Source: Mycolicibacterium nivoides
Lineage (GTDB): Bacteria > Actinomycetota > Actinomycetes > Mycobacteriales > Mycobacteriaceae
DNA length: 64,000 bases
Assembly: GCF_003855255.1 (NCBI RefSeq)
Contig: NZ_CP034072.1
Coordinates: 2,657,906 to 2,721,905 of the forward strand
Direction of reading: 5' to 3'
The notes beneath the pieces are model-generated. The model saw only the letters and a program-made list of their open reading frames with translations, made no database searches and was not told the DNA's origin. The translations under genes and the position numbers were made by a program. Each line of letters begins with the position of its first letter. The stretch's first letter is position 1. This document shows positions 52,586-61,548 of this stretch, piece by piece.

Positions 52586-53812
52586 ATGACGAACACCAAG
52601 CGCGGCCCATTGCTGCTGATCCTGTTCGCCGCTTTGATGGCCGGTGCGGGCAACGGCATCACGATTGTCGCGTTCCCGTGGCTGGTGTTGCAGCGCAACG
52701 GATCCGCTATCGACGCGTCCATCGTCGCGATGGCCGGGACCCTGCCGCTGCTGGTGGCCACCTTGATCGCCGGGGCCGCCGTCGACTATCTGGGCCGCCG
52801 ACGGGTCTCGATGATCTCCGATCTGCTCTCGGCACTGTCGGTCGCGGCGGTGCCGATGCTGGCCCTGATATTCGGGGTGGACGCGGTCAACGTCGCGGTG
52901 CTGGCGGCCCTGGCCGCACTGGGTGCTTTCTTCGACCCGGCCGGGATGACCGCGCGGGAGACCATGTTGCCCGAGGCGGCCGGCCGGGCCGGCTGGACGC
53001 TGGACCACGCCAACAGCGTGTACGAGGCGGTGTTCAACCTGGCCTACATCGTCGGCCCGGGCATCGGCGGCCTGCTGATCGCCACCCTCGGCGGGATCAA
53101 CACCATGTGGGTGACCGCCGGGGCGTTCTGCTGCTCGATCCTGGCCATCTCCGTGCTGCGGCTGGAGGGCGCGGGCACCCCGGATCGCTCGATGCTGCCC
53201 GAAGGCGTGCTCGCGGGCATCCTCGAAGGGCTGCGATTCGTCTGGCACACACCGGTATTGCGCACGCTGGCGATTGTCGACCTGGTGGCCACCGGCCTCT
53301 ACATGCCGATGGAATCCGTCTTGTTCCCGAAGTACTTCACCGACCGCAACGAGCCCACCGAACTGGGCTGGGTGCTGATGGCGTTGAGCATCGGCGGGCT
53401 GCTGGGCGCACTCGGCTACGCGGTGATGTCGAAGTACATGAGCCGACGGGCCACCATGCTGACCGCGGTGATCACGCTCGGTGTGGCGATGACGGTGATC
53501 GCCTTCCTGCCGCCGCTCCCGCTGATCCTGGTGCTGTGCGCGATCGTCGGGTTCGTCTACGGGCCGATCGCACCCATCTACAACTACGTCATGCAGACCA
53601 CCGCCCCGCAGCATCTGCGGGGCCGGGTGGTCGGGGTGATGGGTTCACTGGCCTACGCCGCGGGCCCGCTCGGGCTGATCCTGGCCGGGCCGCTGGCCGA
53701 CGCCGCCGGGCTGCACGCGACATTCCTGGCGCTGTCCCTGCCGATGCTGCTGCTCGGCTTGGTCGCGGTGTTCCTGACCGCGCTGCGTGAGCTGGACCGG
53801 CCTAGCTCCTGA
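52586..53812 (+). CDS. tap: MFS multidrug efflux pump Tap
   Basis: This 408-aa, 12-helix major facilitator protein has the strongly Tap-like start [40 protein letters not shown] (motif A) and [20 protein letters not shown]. Near the C-terminus are [20 protein letters not shown] and [17 protein letters not shown] recognise it as the orthologue of Rv1258c, which exports tetracycline and aminoglycosides at low levels and is induced through WhiB7. It is divergent from udgB and converges on the HxlR gene with an 11-base overlap. Confidence 0.92.
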   Translation: MTNTKRGPLLLILFAALMAGAGNGITIVAFPWLVLQRNGSAIDASIVAMAGTLPLLVATLIAGAAVDYLGRRRVSMISDLLSALSVAAVPMLALIFGVDAVNVAVLAALAALGAFFDPAGMTARETMLPEAAGRAGWTLDHANSVYEAVFNLAYIVGPGIGGLLIATLGGINTMWVTAGAFCCSILAISVLRLEGAGTPDRSMLPEGVLAGILEGLRFVWHTPVLRTLAIVDLVATGLYMPMESVLFPKYFTDRNEPTELGWVLMALSIGGLLGALGYAVMSKYMSRRATMLTAVITLGVAMTVIAFLPPLPLILVLCAIVGFVYGPIAPIYNYVMQTTAPQHLRGRVVGVMGSLAYAAGPLGLILAGPLADAAGLHATFLALSLPMLLLGLVAVFLTALRELDRPSS

Positions 53813-54452
53813 TCCGCGGTGGGGCAAAGACTTTCGCCAACTGCCTGACCGCGGCGGGATCTCCGTCGATCACCAGGCTGCCATCGGCGACCAGGGCCGG
53901 GACCTGCGCCGGGTCCATCGCCGCACCCAGCACCTCGGCCTCGCCCGTGAGTGTCACGTCGGCCGCCGTCCCGTCCTCGCAAGCGTCGATGCGGTCCGGT
54001 CCGATCTCGACGGTCGCCTGCCCCTCGGGCGTCACCAGACACACGATGACCGGTGGCCCGTCACGGTCCGCACTCACGAAGGCACGCACCGCGCGGATCA
54101 GCCACTCGGGACGCACCGCGTCTCCGGGTGCGCGGGTCTCGATCAGATGCCTGCCCCACCGGGAGTAGGCGTTTATCACGTCCTCTAGCGCCCGGCCGTC
54201 GTCGGTGAGCTCGTACACCGCGGTGGATGCGGGCTTGGGCAGCAACCGCTTGCGCACCAGCCCGTTCGCCTCCAGGTCGCGCAGCCGCCCGGCCAGCATG
54301 TCGGTGGAGATCGGGGCCAGCGAGCTCAGCAGATCCCCGTACCGCAGCGGACCTTCCAGCAGGTCCCTGACCACCAGCAGGGTCCAGCGATCCCCAACCA
54401 TGTCGAGGCTCTTCGCCAGTGCGCAGTGCTGCCCGTAGGACCGTGACGCCAT
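53802..54452 (-). CDS. HxlR-family regulator with C-terminal SCP2-like domain
   Basis: This 216-aa regulator has the HxlR winged helix at about 5-100 (CALAKSLDMVGDRWTLLVVR, GPLRYGDLLSSLAPISTDML, then LPKPASTAVYELTDDGRALE). An SCP2-like lipid-binding fold (about 115-210) follows with VEIGPDRIDACEDGTAADVT and GSLVIDGDPAAVRQLAKVF. Such fusions are common in mycobacteria. It is divergent from a mycothiol-dependent enzyme gene. Two palindromes fill the gap, so it probably represses that neighbour and itself. Confidence 0.85.
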   Translation of the reverse strand: MASRSYGQHCALAKSLDMVGDRWTLLVVRDLLEGPLRYGDLLSSLAPISTDMLAGRLRDLEANGLVRKRLLPKPASTAVYELTDDGRALEDVINAYSRWGRHLIETRAPGDAVRPEWLIRAVRAFVSADRDGPPVIVCLVTPEGQATVEIGPDRIDACEDGTAADVTLTGEAEVLGAAMDPAQVPALVADGSLVIDGDPAAVRQLAKVFAPPRIRS

Positions 54453-54471
54453 ACGGCCAGCATAACCGCAA

Positions 54472-54507
54472 TTGGAATTTCCAACTTAATACTTGTTTTT
54501 TCCAAGT
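54472..54507. promoter_or_regulatory. twin palindromes between HxlR and the mycothiol enzyme gene
   Basis: TTGGAATTTCCAA (54472-54484) and ACTTGTTTTTTCCAAGT (54491-54507) are inverted repeats separated by six bases. Both lie in the 76-base intergenic gap, whose low GC contrasts with the surroundings. They are likely HxlR operators overlapping both promoters. Confidence 0.65.
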
Positions 54508-54528
54508 TAATGGGCCTACCGTGACGGC

Positions 54529-55218
54529 ATGACCCTCGACAACCTGCTCACCGCCGCCACCGACGAAGCCCTGGCCTTCGCCGACCTGCTCGAAAGCCTC
54601 GACGCGGACCAGCGCCGCTCCCCCACCCCCTGCGCGGAGTGGGCCATCGACGACCTGGCCGACCACGTGGCCGCCGTCTGTTTCCGCGACGCCGAGGCCT
54701 ACCACCGCGCACGGGCCCAAATCGCCACGCCGCCAGGAGAACTCACCCTGGCCAACCCCGACCTACCGGCGGTCATCCGGCTGGCGGTCGGACATCTGCG
54801 GGCCGCGTTCGATCAGGCACCCAGTCAGTGGCCGGTGATACCGGCACCGTTCGGCGACTTCCCGGTGGCCGCCGCACTGCGCTCGCTGATCCTGGAATTC
54901 GGGGTACACCTGGACGATCTGAAGGTGGCCACCGGCGACCGCCGCTCGACGTTCTCCCCGGCCACCATCGAAGCGATCCTCGGATTCGGCGAGTTGTTCC
55001 TGTTGCGTCAGGCCCAGCCGCTGGAGAGCGGACCCGTCACCCTGCGACTGACCGCACCGTCGAAATCCATGGCGATCACCTGGACCGGGAAGGACTGGGC
55101 ACCGGGTGCCGGCGCCGAGGAGCACCGCGTCGAAGGCTCCGACGACGCGATGCCCCGGCTCATGCTGCGCCGGGGCGAAGCCGACGACCTGGTTGCCGCA
55201 GCGATTCGCCCGCTCTAG
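54529..55218 (+). CDS. maleylpyruvate isomerase family mycothiol-dependent enzyme
   Basis: This 229-aa DinB-like helical protein has CAEWAIDDLADHVAAVCFRD (about 37-56), where the HxxD-type metal/thiol region of mycothiol-dependent enzymes lies. A second half has LRSLILEFGVHLDDLKVATG (His near 128-130). The C-terminal SCP2-like domain ends VEGSDDAMPRLMLRRGEADD. Its substrate is unknown; mycothiol addition or isomerisation is the family theme. It is regulated with the divergent HxlR gene. A DUF3237 gene follows 11 bases later. Confidence 0.82.
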   Translation: MTLDNLLTAATDEALAFADLLESLDADQRRSPTPCAEWAIDDLADHVAAVCFRDAEAYHRARAQIATPPGELTLANPDLPAVIRLAVGHLRAAFDQAPSQWPVIPAPFGDFPVAAALRSLILEFGVHLDDLKVATGDRRSTFSPATIEAILGFGELFLLRQAQPLESGPVTLRLTAPSKSMAITWTGKDWAPGAGAEEHRVEGSDDAMPRLMLRRGEADDLVAAAIRPL

Positions 55219-55229
55219 GAGGAACCGAA

Positions 55230-55718
55230 ATGACAACACTGACAACGCCTCTCGTCGATATCGATGCCACCCCGGTCTTCGACCACTTGCTCGACATCCG
55301 TATCGCCTTCGAGGCTGTACATGTTTTTTCCACCCCGTTGGGCACTCGCATGACCTACGTCATCAAGCAGGGCCGGTGTGTCGGGCCGCGTATCGCGGCC
55401 GACGTCCTGCCCGGCGGAGGAGATTGGGTCCTGCTCGGCACCGACCGGGTGGCACGCCTGGATGTGCGCGCCACCCTGCGCACCGACGACGGCGCCCTCA
55501 TCTACCTCACCAACACCGGCCGGGTCCAGATGGACAAGGCGACCGCTGACCGGTTCACGGCCGGAGAACTGATCCGTCACGACGAGATGACAGCGAGGTC
55601 CAGCCCGCTCTTCGAGACCGGCGACGAGCGCTATCGATGGCTGAACGCCGTGCACACCGTTGCCATCAACCAGGTATCGCTCAGCGAGGTGCACTACCGG
55701 GTATTCGCCGTCGGCTGA
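55230..55718 (+). CDS. DUF3237 (UPF0311) family protein
   Basis: This 162-aa soluble protein has a predominantly beta fold with the family pattern GTRMTYVIKQGRCVGPRIAA, DWVLLGTDRVARLDVRATLR and DGALIYLTNTGRV. The C-terminus YRWLNAVHTVAINQV and EVHYRVFAVG is also family-typical. ATG 55230 has a perfect AGGAGG ribosome site. It follows the mycothiol enzyme by 11 bases in the same operon. A catabolic role is possible but unproven. Confidence 0.83.
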   Translation: MTTLTTPLVDIDATPVFDHLLDIRIAFEAVHVFSTPLGTRMTYVIKQGRCVGPRIAADVLPGGGDWVLLGTDRVARLDVRATLRTDDGALIYLTNTGRVQMDKATADRFTAGELIRHDEMTARSSPLFETGDERYRWLNAVHTVAINQVSLSEVHYRVFAVG

Positions 55719-55740
55719 CACCCGCTCGTAGGATCGCGGT

Positions 55741-57096
55741 GTGCTGTCAGAGCTGATCGCCGAACTGCCCGAAGGTGTCGTCGTCACCGACCCCGACATC
55801 CTGGCCTCCTACCGCCAGGACCGGGCTGCCGATCCGGCCGCGGGCACACCGCTGGCAGTGGTCCGGCCCACCCGCACCGAGGAGGTGCAGGCCGTGCTGC
55901 GCTGGGCCAGCGCGCACCGGGTGGCGGTCGTGCCGCGCGGCGCGGGGACCGGGTTGTCCGGCGGTGCGACAGCCCTCGACGGCGGCATCGTGTTGTCCAC
56001 CGAGAAGATGCGGGACATCACCGTCGACCCGGTCACCCGCACCGCCGTGGTGCAGCCCGGCCTGCTCAACGCCGAGGTGAAGAAGGCCGTTGCCGCACAG
56101 GGACTCTGGTACCCACCCGATCCTTCGTCCTTTGAGATCTGCAGCATCGGCGGCAATGTCGCCACCAACGCGGGCGGGCTGTGCTGCGTCAAGTACGGCG
56201 TGACCACCGATTACATTCTGGGCCTGCAGGTGGTGCTGGCCGACGGCACCGTCGTGCGCCTGGGCGGTCCGCGGTTGAAAGACGTTGCGGGCCTGAGCCT
56301 GACCAAACTGTTCGTCGGCAGCGAGGGCACCCTTGGCGTGGTCACCGAGGCGACACTGCGACTGCTGCCGCCACAACACTCCCCGTGCACCGTGGTGGCC
56401 ACGTTCGATTCGGTGGAAGCCGCATCGAACTCGGTCGTGAAGATCACCGGAAAGATCCGGCCGTCGATGCTGGAGTTCATGGACTCTGTGGCGATCAACG
56501 CGGTCGAGGACAAGCTCAAGATGGGGCTGGACCGCAACGCCGCGGCGATGATGGTGGCGGCCTCCGACGATCGAGGTGCCGCGGGCGCCGACGACGCCGA
56601 ATTCATGGCTCAGGTGTTCACCGAATGCGGTGCCACCGAAGTGTTTTCCACCTCCGACCCGGACGAGGGCGAGGCCTTCGTGGCGGCGCGCCGTTTCGCC
56701 ATCCCGGCCGTGGAGGCCAAGGGGTCACTGCTCCTGGAGGACGTGGGGGTGCCGCTGCCCGCACTGGCCGAACTGGTCAGCGGGGTGGCGGCGATCGCGG
56801 CCCATCGGGATCTGCTGATCTCGGTGATCGCCCATGCCGGTGACGGCAACACCCACCCGCTGATCGTGTTCGATCCGGCCGACGCCGACATGGCCGCGCG
56901 GGCCCAGTTGGCATTCGGGGAGATCATGGATCTAGCCGTGGGGCTGGGCGGCACCATTACCGGTGAGCACGGTGTGGGCCGGCTCAAGCAGCCCTGGCTG
57001 GCCGGCCAGATCGGCCCGGACGCAGTCGAGCTCAATCACCGGATCAAGCGGGCACTGGACCCGCAGAACATCCTCAATCCAGGCGCGGCGATCTAG
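55741..57096 (+). CDS. FAD-linked oxidase, glycolate/D-lactate dehydrogenase type (Rv1257c-like)
   Basis: This 451-aa protein has the PCMH FAD-binding domain (about 40-215, VAVVPRGAGTGLSGGATALD, then GGNVATNAGGLCCVKYGVTT and KLFVGSEGTLGVVTEATL). The FAD-linked C-terminal domain (about 220-450) includes VIAHAGDGNTHPLIVFDP, GTITGEHGVGRLKQPWL and the terminal DPQNILNPGAAI. GTG 55741 is the start. It oxidises a 2-hydroxy acid, by family. M. tuberculosis Rv1257c has about 455 residues. The gene is 22 bases after the DUF3237 stop. Confidence 0.88.
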   Translation: MLSELIAELPEGVVVTDPDILASYRQDRAADPAAGTPLAVVRPTRTEEVQAVLRWASAHRVAVVPRGAGTGLSGGATALDGGIVLSTEKMRDITVDPVTRTAVVQPGLLNAEVKKAVAAQGLWYPPDPSSFEICSIGGNVATNAGGLCCVKYGVTTDYILGLQVVLADGTVVRLGGPRLKDVAGLSLTKLFVGSEGTLGVVTEATLRLLPPQHSPCTVVATFDSVEAASNSVVKITGKIRPSMLEFMDSVAINAVEDKLKMGLDRNAAAMMVAASDDRGAAGADDAEFMAQVFTECGATEVFSTSDPDEGEAFVAARRFAIPAVEAKGSLLLEDVGVPLPALAELVSGVAAIAAHRDLLISVIAHAGDGNTHPLIVFDPADADMAARAQLAFGEIMDLAVGLGGTITGEHGVGRLKQPWLAGQIGPDAVELNHRIKRALDPQNILNPGAAI

Positions 57097-57099
57097 GCC

Positions 57100-57972
57100 T
57101 CAGGCCATGCCGAAGCCGGCGAGCAGACTGCTTGTACGCCAGGCGATCAATGCGGCGAACAGCACCAGCACCGCCACCGAGACCCCGGCCTGAATCGCGT
57201 TGCGGCGCTCGCGCGGGGCGTACACGAAGGCCGCGGCGATCAACGCACCGGTGACCAGGCCGCCGATGTGGCCCTGCCAGCTGATCGCCCCTGTCCCGAG
57301 CGCGGGCCCGGCGAAGGTGAACACCAGGTTGATGATGACGACGGCAGCGATCGAGCGGACATCGAGGTTGAGCTTGCGGGCCACCACGAAGATCGCGCCG
57401 AACAGGCCGAAGATCGCACCGGATGCCCCGGCCGTCGCGCTGTTCAGCGGGGACAGCAGATACACCAGCACCGAGCCGCCGAGCCCGCTCAGCGCGTACA
57501 GCGTCCCGAACCGCAGCCGGCCCAGCCACTGTTCCAGCGGCGGCCCCACCACGTAGAGCGCCCACATGTTGAACAGCAGGTGCATCGCGCCGTAGTGCAG
57601 GAACATCGAGGTCACCAGGCGGTAGTACTCGTCGTGCGCGGCGACGCCGGGCGGCCACAGCGTGAGTTCCTGCTCCAGGTTCTTCGAGGTCATCTGCAGC
57701 ACGAACATCAGCACGTTCACCGCGATGAGCGAGTAGGTCAGGATCGGGGCTCCCGTGCGCACCTTCCCGCCGAACTGGGTACGCGGTGCCTGAATCGACC
57801 TGGCTCCCTCGTTCACGCAGTCCACGCACTGATGGCCCACCGCCGCCGAGCGCATGCACTCCGGGCAGACGGGACGCTGGCAGCGCGTGCACCGCACGTA
57901 GGTGGGACGGTCCGGATGCCGGTAACACGTCGGTGTCTGGGCAGGTAACTGCGGCGCGCCAGGGGTGCTCAT
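57100..57972 (-). CDS. rhomboid intramembrane serine protease with zinc-ribbon N-terminus
   Basis: This 290-aa protein begins with a cysteine-rich B-box-like module (CYRHPDRPTYVRCTRCQRPV, then CPECM and HQCVDC, about 15-55). Six membrane helices follow. The catalytic Ser is in AGASGAIFGLFGA (about 182-194) and the His in SWQGHIGGLVTGAL (about 236). WGPP/LEQWLG matches the L1/helix region. The rhomboid active site is complete. It cleaves membrane substrates near their helix tops. The ATG start at 57972 is one codon after a GTG. It overlaps nothing and lies three bases from the FAD-oxidase gene. Confidence 0.9.
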   Translation of the reverse strand: MSTPGAPQLPAQTPTCYRHPDRPTYVRCTRCQRPVCPECMRSAAVGHQCVDCVNEGARSIQAPRTQFGGKVRTGAPILTYSLIAVNVLMFVLQMTSKNLEQELTLWPPGVAAHDEYYRLVTSMFLHYGAMHLLFNMWALYVVGPPLEQWLGRLRFGTLYALSGLGGSVLVYLLSPLNSATAGASGAIFGLFGAIFVVARKLNLDVRSIAAVVIINLVFTFAGPALGTGAISWQGHIGGLVTGALIAAAFVYAPRERRNAIQAGVSVAVLVLFAALIAWRTSSLLAGFGMA

Positions 57973-58029
57973 CACGCCCGAGCCTAATGCGGGCCGCCGG
58001 ACGGCGACGACGGCCCGGCCAACCGACTA

Positions 58030-58059
58030 TTGACACTATTCCTCTCGATGTCGTACGAA
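58030..58059 (+). promoter_or_regulatory. cyp130 promoter, leaderless mRNA predicted
   Basis: TTGACA (58030-58035) and TACGAA (58054-58059) are separated by 18 bases, and the ATG of cyp130 is at 58066. A start site six or seven bases after the -10 would be the start codon itself, giving a leaderless mRNA. Confidence 0.7.
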
Positions 58060-58065
58060 TAAGAC

Positions 58066-59304
58066 ATGGCAGCGACTTTGTCTCACAGCCCCGCCCGGTT
58101 CGTCCCCGCAGATGCCGATACCTGGCCCAACCCGTGGCCCATGTACGCCGCGCTGCGCGACCACGACCCGGTGCACCACGTGGTGCCCGACGAGGACCCC
58201 GAGCAGGACTACTACGTGCTGTCCCGGCACGCCGACATCTGGGCCGCCGCCCGTGACCACGGCACCTTCTCGTCGGCACAGGGCCTGACGGTCACCTACG
58301 GCGAACTGGACATGATCGGCCTGGCCGACAATCCGCCGTTCGTCATGCAGGACCCTCCGGTACACACCGAGTTCCGCAAGCTGGTCTCCCGCGGATTCAC
58401 CCCGCGTCAGGTGGAAGCCGTCGAGCCGAAGGTTCGGGACTTCGTTGTCGAGCGCCTCGAGGGATTGCGCTCGAACGGCGGAGGCGACATCGCCGCCGAG
58501 TTGTTCAAGCCACTGCCCTCGATGGTCGTCGCGCACTACCTCGGGGTGCCCGAGGAAGACCGGGACCAGTTCGACGGCTGGACCGATGCGATCGTCGCGG
58601 CCAACAGCTCGGCCGGCGGCATCACCGCGGCCATGGGCACCGCCGGCGCCGCCGTGGCGTCGATGATGGCCTACTTCTCGGAGCTCATCGAGCGGCGCCG
58701 CAGCGAACCCGGCGACGACACCATCTCGCACCTGGTGGCCGCGGGCGTCGGAGCCGACGGCGACATCGCCGGCGTGCTGTCGATCCTGGCCTTCACCTTC
58801 ACCATGGTCACCGGCGGCAACGACACCACCACCGGAATGCTCGGCGGCGCAGTGCAACTCCTGCAGCAGCGGCCCGATCAACGCAAGCTCCTGATCGACG
58901 ATCCCGAGCTGATCCCGGAGGCGATCGACGAATTCCTGCGCCTGACCTCCCCGGTCCAAGGCCTGGCCCGCACCACCACCCGCGAGGTCACCATCGGTGA
59001 CACCACCATCCCGGCCGGACGCAAGACTCTGCTGCTGTACGGCTCGGGCAACCGTGACGAGCGCGAATTCGGCGCCGATGCAGCCGAACTCGACGTGCGG
59101 CGATCCCCGCGCAACATCCTGACCTTCAGCCACGGCGCACATTTCTGCCTCGGCGCGGCCGCCGCCCGGATGCAGTCCCGGGTCGCGCTGACCGAACTGC
59201 TTTCGCGTTACCCCGATTTCGAGGTCGACCTGGACTCGGTGACGTGGGCAGGCGGCAGCTACGTGCGACGGCCGTTGTCCGTGCCGTTCCGGGCAGGGAC
59301 CTGA
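58066..59304 (+). CDS. cyp130: cytochrome P450 CYP130
   Basis: This 412-aa soluble P450 has the I-helix oxygen motif MVTGGNDTTTGM (about 247-258), the ExxR pair in DEFLRLTSPV (about 288) and the heme loop FSHGAHFCLGAAAARM (Cys about 362). N-terminal segments DTWPNPWPMYAALRDHDPVH and SRHADIWAAARDHGTFSSAQ closely match M. tuberculosis CYP130 (Rv1256c). The natural substrate is unknown; azole binding is known for Rv1256c. A leaderless promoter precedes it and the TetR gene overlaps its stop by one base. Confidence 0.93.
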   Translation: MAATLSHSPARFVPADADTWPNPWPMYAALRDHDPVHHVVPDEDPEQDYYVLSRHADIWAAARDHGTFSSAQGLTVTYGELDMIGLADNPPFVMQDPPVHTEFRKLVSRGFTPRQVEAVEPKVRDFVVERLEGLRSNGGGDIAAELFKPLPSMVVAHYLGVPEEDRDQFDGWTDAIVAANSSAGGITAAMGTAGAAVASMMAYFSELIERRRSEPGDDTISHLVAAGVGADGDIAGVLSILAFTFTMVTGGNDTTTGMLGGAVQLLQQRPDQRKLLIDDPELIPEAIDEFLRLTSPVQGLARTTTREVTIGDTTIPAGRKTLLLYGSGNRDEREFGADAAELDVRRSPRNILTFSHGAHFCLGAAAARMQSRVALTELLSRYPDFEVDLDSVTWAGGSYVRRPLSVPFRAGT

Positions 59305-59894
59305 TGCCCCGCGACTGGTTGTCGGCCCGGCGGTCCGAAGTGGCCGCCGACCACATCCTCGATGCCGCCGACGCCCTGTTCACCCGGCAGGACGCGGCGA
59401 CCGTCGGCATGCACGAGATCGCGACTGCCGCAGGTTGTTCCCGCGCCACGCTGTACCGCTACTTCGAGAATCGCGACGCGCTCTACACCGCCTACGTGCA
59501 CCGCGAAGCGCGCCGGCTGTACGAAGAGGTCAGCGAACAGGTGGCCGCGGTGAAGGATCCGGCGCAGCGACTGATCGAAGGTGTCATCACGGCGCTGAAC
59601 GCGGTGCGCGACAGCCCGGCCCTGTCGTCGTGGTTCGCCACCGCGCAGCGGCCGATCGGCGGCGAGATGGCCGAGCACTCCGAGGTGATCCGGGCGCTGG
59701 TCGAGGGCTTCGTCGGTTCGCTCGCCGGCGGAGCAACGCAAGCCGACGACCAGGTGGGCCGGCGGGCCAGGTGGTTGGTGCGCGTCATGGTGTCGCTGCT
59801 GGTCTTCCCCGGCGGCGACGAGACCGACGAGCGCACCATGCTGGCCGAGTTCGTCGCCCCTCTGGTCATCCCGGCACAACTACCGGTGGAGTAG
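59304..59894 (+). CDS. TetR-family regulator downstream of cyp130 (Rv1255c-like)
   Basis: This 196-aa regulator starts at ATG 59304, sharing an A with the cyp130 stop (TGATG). The helix-turn-helix is at about 18-60 (HILDAADALFTRQDAATVGM, then EIATAAGCSRATLYRYFENR). The effector domain of about 130 residues follows. The pair cyp130/TetR is conserved with M. tuberculosis Rv1256c/Rv1255c. It most likely represses the cyp130 promoter and responds to the P450 substrate or product, an inference from the operon. Confidence 0.87.
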   Translation: MPRDWLSARRSEVAADHILDAADALFTRQDAATVGMHEIATAAGCSRATLYRYFENRDALYTAYVHREARRLYEEVSEQVAAVKDPAQRLIEGVITALNAVRDSPALSSWFATAQRPIGGEMAEHSEVIRALVEGFVGSLAGGATQADDQVGRRARWLVRVMVSLLVFPGGDETDERTMLAEFVAPLVIPAQLPVE

Positions 59895-59939
59895 CCGATT
59901 GCCGGGCGGAACAGGCTCACCTGCCCCATACTTTCGACT

Positions 59940-60776
59940 ATGGCCAGTCACCCGACGCCACTACCGCCGATACCGCCGGTCACCAGCATTGCCGAGGTCG
60001 TCTCGGCCACCGACACGGTCACCGACTGGGCGGTGGAAAACTCAAGTCGGCTGGGCTATTTCGCAGCCCTGTACAAGCGGATCACCATCGCCGTCGGCGT
60101 CGCGGTCGAGGACGGGGCATTCGAGGACGGCCCGCGGATGGACCGGCTCGACGCGGCGTTCGCGCAGCGCTACTTCGATGCGCTCAACGGGTACTTCCAC
60201 CCCGACCGGTACTCGAAGCCCACCCGGTCGTGGCGGGCCACCTTCCAGTGGGCCGACAAACCCGGGCCGATCCTGGTGCAGCACATGCTCGCCGGGGTCA
60301 CCGCCCACATCGTCCTGGACCTCGGCATCGCGGTACAAGGTCTCGTCGGCCCGGGCCACCTGCCCTCGCTGCACAAGGATTTCGACACCATCAACGCGGT
60401 GCTGGCGAGCCAGATCGGCGGGGTGGTCAACGACATCAACGAACTCTCCCCGGCACTGGCCGACATCTATGCCGTGCTCCAACAGCATCAGATCTTCGTC
60501 CTCAACGAGGCGATCCGCTCGCTGCGCGACAGCGCCTGGCGGTTCGCCACGGTCCTGGCCCTTGAGCCCGGATTCGCCCGGCCGGCGACGATCTGGGCGC
60601 GAGACATACAGGTGAGCCGGCAGGCGCAGGCCGTGTTCGACCCGCCCAGCCTGGTCGGCGCATTCGATCTGGCGATCAAAGAGATCGCGGCGCGCGAGAG
60701 TCGCGACGTGGCCCACAACGTGCAAGTGCTCGACGAGATCGCGGCGACACCCGCCCCGATTCAAACCGCGCTGTGA
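59940..60776 (+). CDS. DUF5995 family protein
   Basis: This 278-aa soluble, helical protein has RLGYFAALYKRITIAVGVAV (about 37-56), LDAAFAQRYFDALNGYFHPD, HMLAGVTAHIVLDLGIAVQG and LPSLHKDFDTINAVLASQIG, the pattern of DUF5995. The spacing of H and D residues (HIVLDLGIA, HKDFDTIN) could bind metal, but no activity is known. It lies 45 bases after the TetR stop and ends 10 bases short of the siderophore-interacting protein gene on the other strand. Confidence 0.8.
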   Translation: MASHPTPLPPIPPVTSIAEVVSATDTVTDWAVENSSRLGYFAALYKRITIAVGVAVEDGAFEDGPRMDRLDAAFAQRYFDALNGYFHPDRYSKPTRSWRATFQWADKPGPILVQHMLAGVTAHIVLDLGIAVQGLVGPGHLPSLHKDFDTINAVLASQIGGVVNDINELSPALADIYAVLQQHQIFVLNEAIRSLRDSAWRFATVLALEPGFARPATIWARDIQVSRQAQAVFDPPSLVGAFDLAIKEIAARESRDVAHNVQVLDEIAATPAPIQTAL

Positions 60777-60786
60777 TCCGGCTGGC

Positions 60787-61497
60787 TCAGGCCACCCAGT
60801 ACGCCTGTGCCTTGATGGATCTACGCGGGATCCTGTACTCCTCGCGGAAGACGCGCGCCACGGCCCGGGTGGTGCGGTTGTTGCAGGCGACCCAGCCGAA
60901 GTGGTCGGAGGCGTCGAAAGCCGATGCGCTGAGGGTCTCCAGCAGATCCTCGTCGAATCGGTCCACCCAGATGATCTCCGCGCCGCCGTTGACCGGTAGT
61001 TCACGGTCGTCGTCGTGACCCGCCTCCAGGAAGACCCACGCCGGGGCATCCCCGATCGCGTCCAGCAGCGAGTTGATGGCCGGAAGCGACGCGGTGTCGC
61101 CGACGATCAGGTAGCCGGCCGGCGCGGGTTCGGGCAGCGTGAAGTTGCTGCCGAGGACCGTCACGTCCAGAACGTCGCCGGGCTGGGCCGCGCGTGCCCA
61201 GCGGGTGGCGATGCCGTCGTGCATGGCGAAATCGATGTCCACGGTCCCGGCCTCAGGATCAGCGTTGACCAGCGTGTAGCCGCGTTGATGGGCCTTGCCC
61301 TCGTCAGGGAACCAGCCCCGCACCCACATCGTGGGGTGCACCCGTTGTTCGGCGAGCAAGCGCTCGGCACCGAAATGCAGCCTGAGGTAATTCGGGGTGA
61401 GTTCGGTACGGCCCGATACCGTCAGCTCGTAATCACCGCCCCGGCAGAGTTTGACCAGGGCTCCTTCCAGCCCGCGCGACGCCTTCTGCTCGCCCAT
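60787..61497 (-). CDS. siderophore-interacting (SIP) flavoprotein
   Basis: This 236-aa ferric-siderophore reductase-like protein has an FAD-binding barrel (ELTPNYLRLHFGAERLL and RGYTLVNADPEAGTVDIDF). The NAD(P) lobe reads PAGYLIVGDTASLPAINSLL, and the C-terminal SIP helix contains GWVACNNRTTRAVARVFREE. The IdeR box lies 25 bases upstream, so the gene should be induced when iron is low. No siderophore biosynthesis or uptake genes are adjacent. GGGAGGT precedes ATG 61497. Confidence 0.88.
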   Translation of the reverse strand: MGEQKASRGLEGALVKLCRGGDYELTVSGRTELTPNYLRLHFGAERLLAEQRVHPTMWVRGWFPDEGKAHQRGYTLVNADPEAGTVDIDFAMHDGIATRWARAAQPGDVLDVTVLGSNFTLPEPAPAGYLIVGDTASLPAINSLLDAIGDAPAWVFLEAGHDDDRELPVNGGAEIIWVDRFDEDLLETLSASAFDASDHFGWVACNNRTTRAVARVFREEYRIPRRSIKAQAYWVA

Positions 61498-61521
61498 ACG
61501 TACCTCCCGTGACCATCTTCG

Positions 61522-61540
61522 TTAGGTAAGCATACCCTAA
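61522..61540. promoter_or_regulatory. IdeR iron box
   Basis: TTAGGTAAGCATACCCTAA matches the 19-bp IdeR consensus (TTAGGTTAGGCTAACCTAA) at about 16 positions, including both outer TTAGG/CTAA arms. It overlaps a TATGCT -10 for the siderophore-interacting protein gene, the position expected of an iron repressor site. Confidence 0.85.
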
Positions 61541-61548
61541 CTAAATAC

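Noticed and set aside
52500..52586. WhiB7 box or antibiotic-sensing leader upstream of tap
   Set aside because: The divergent udgB start leaves too little room and no WhiB7-type AT-rich element next to a -35 was seen.
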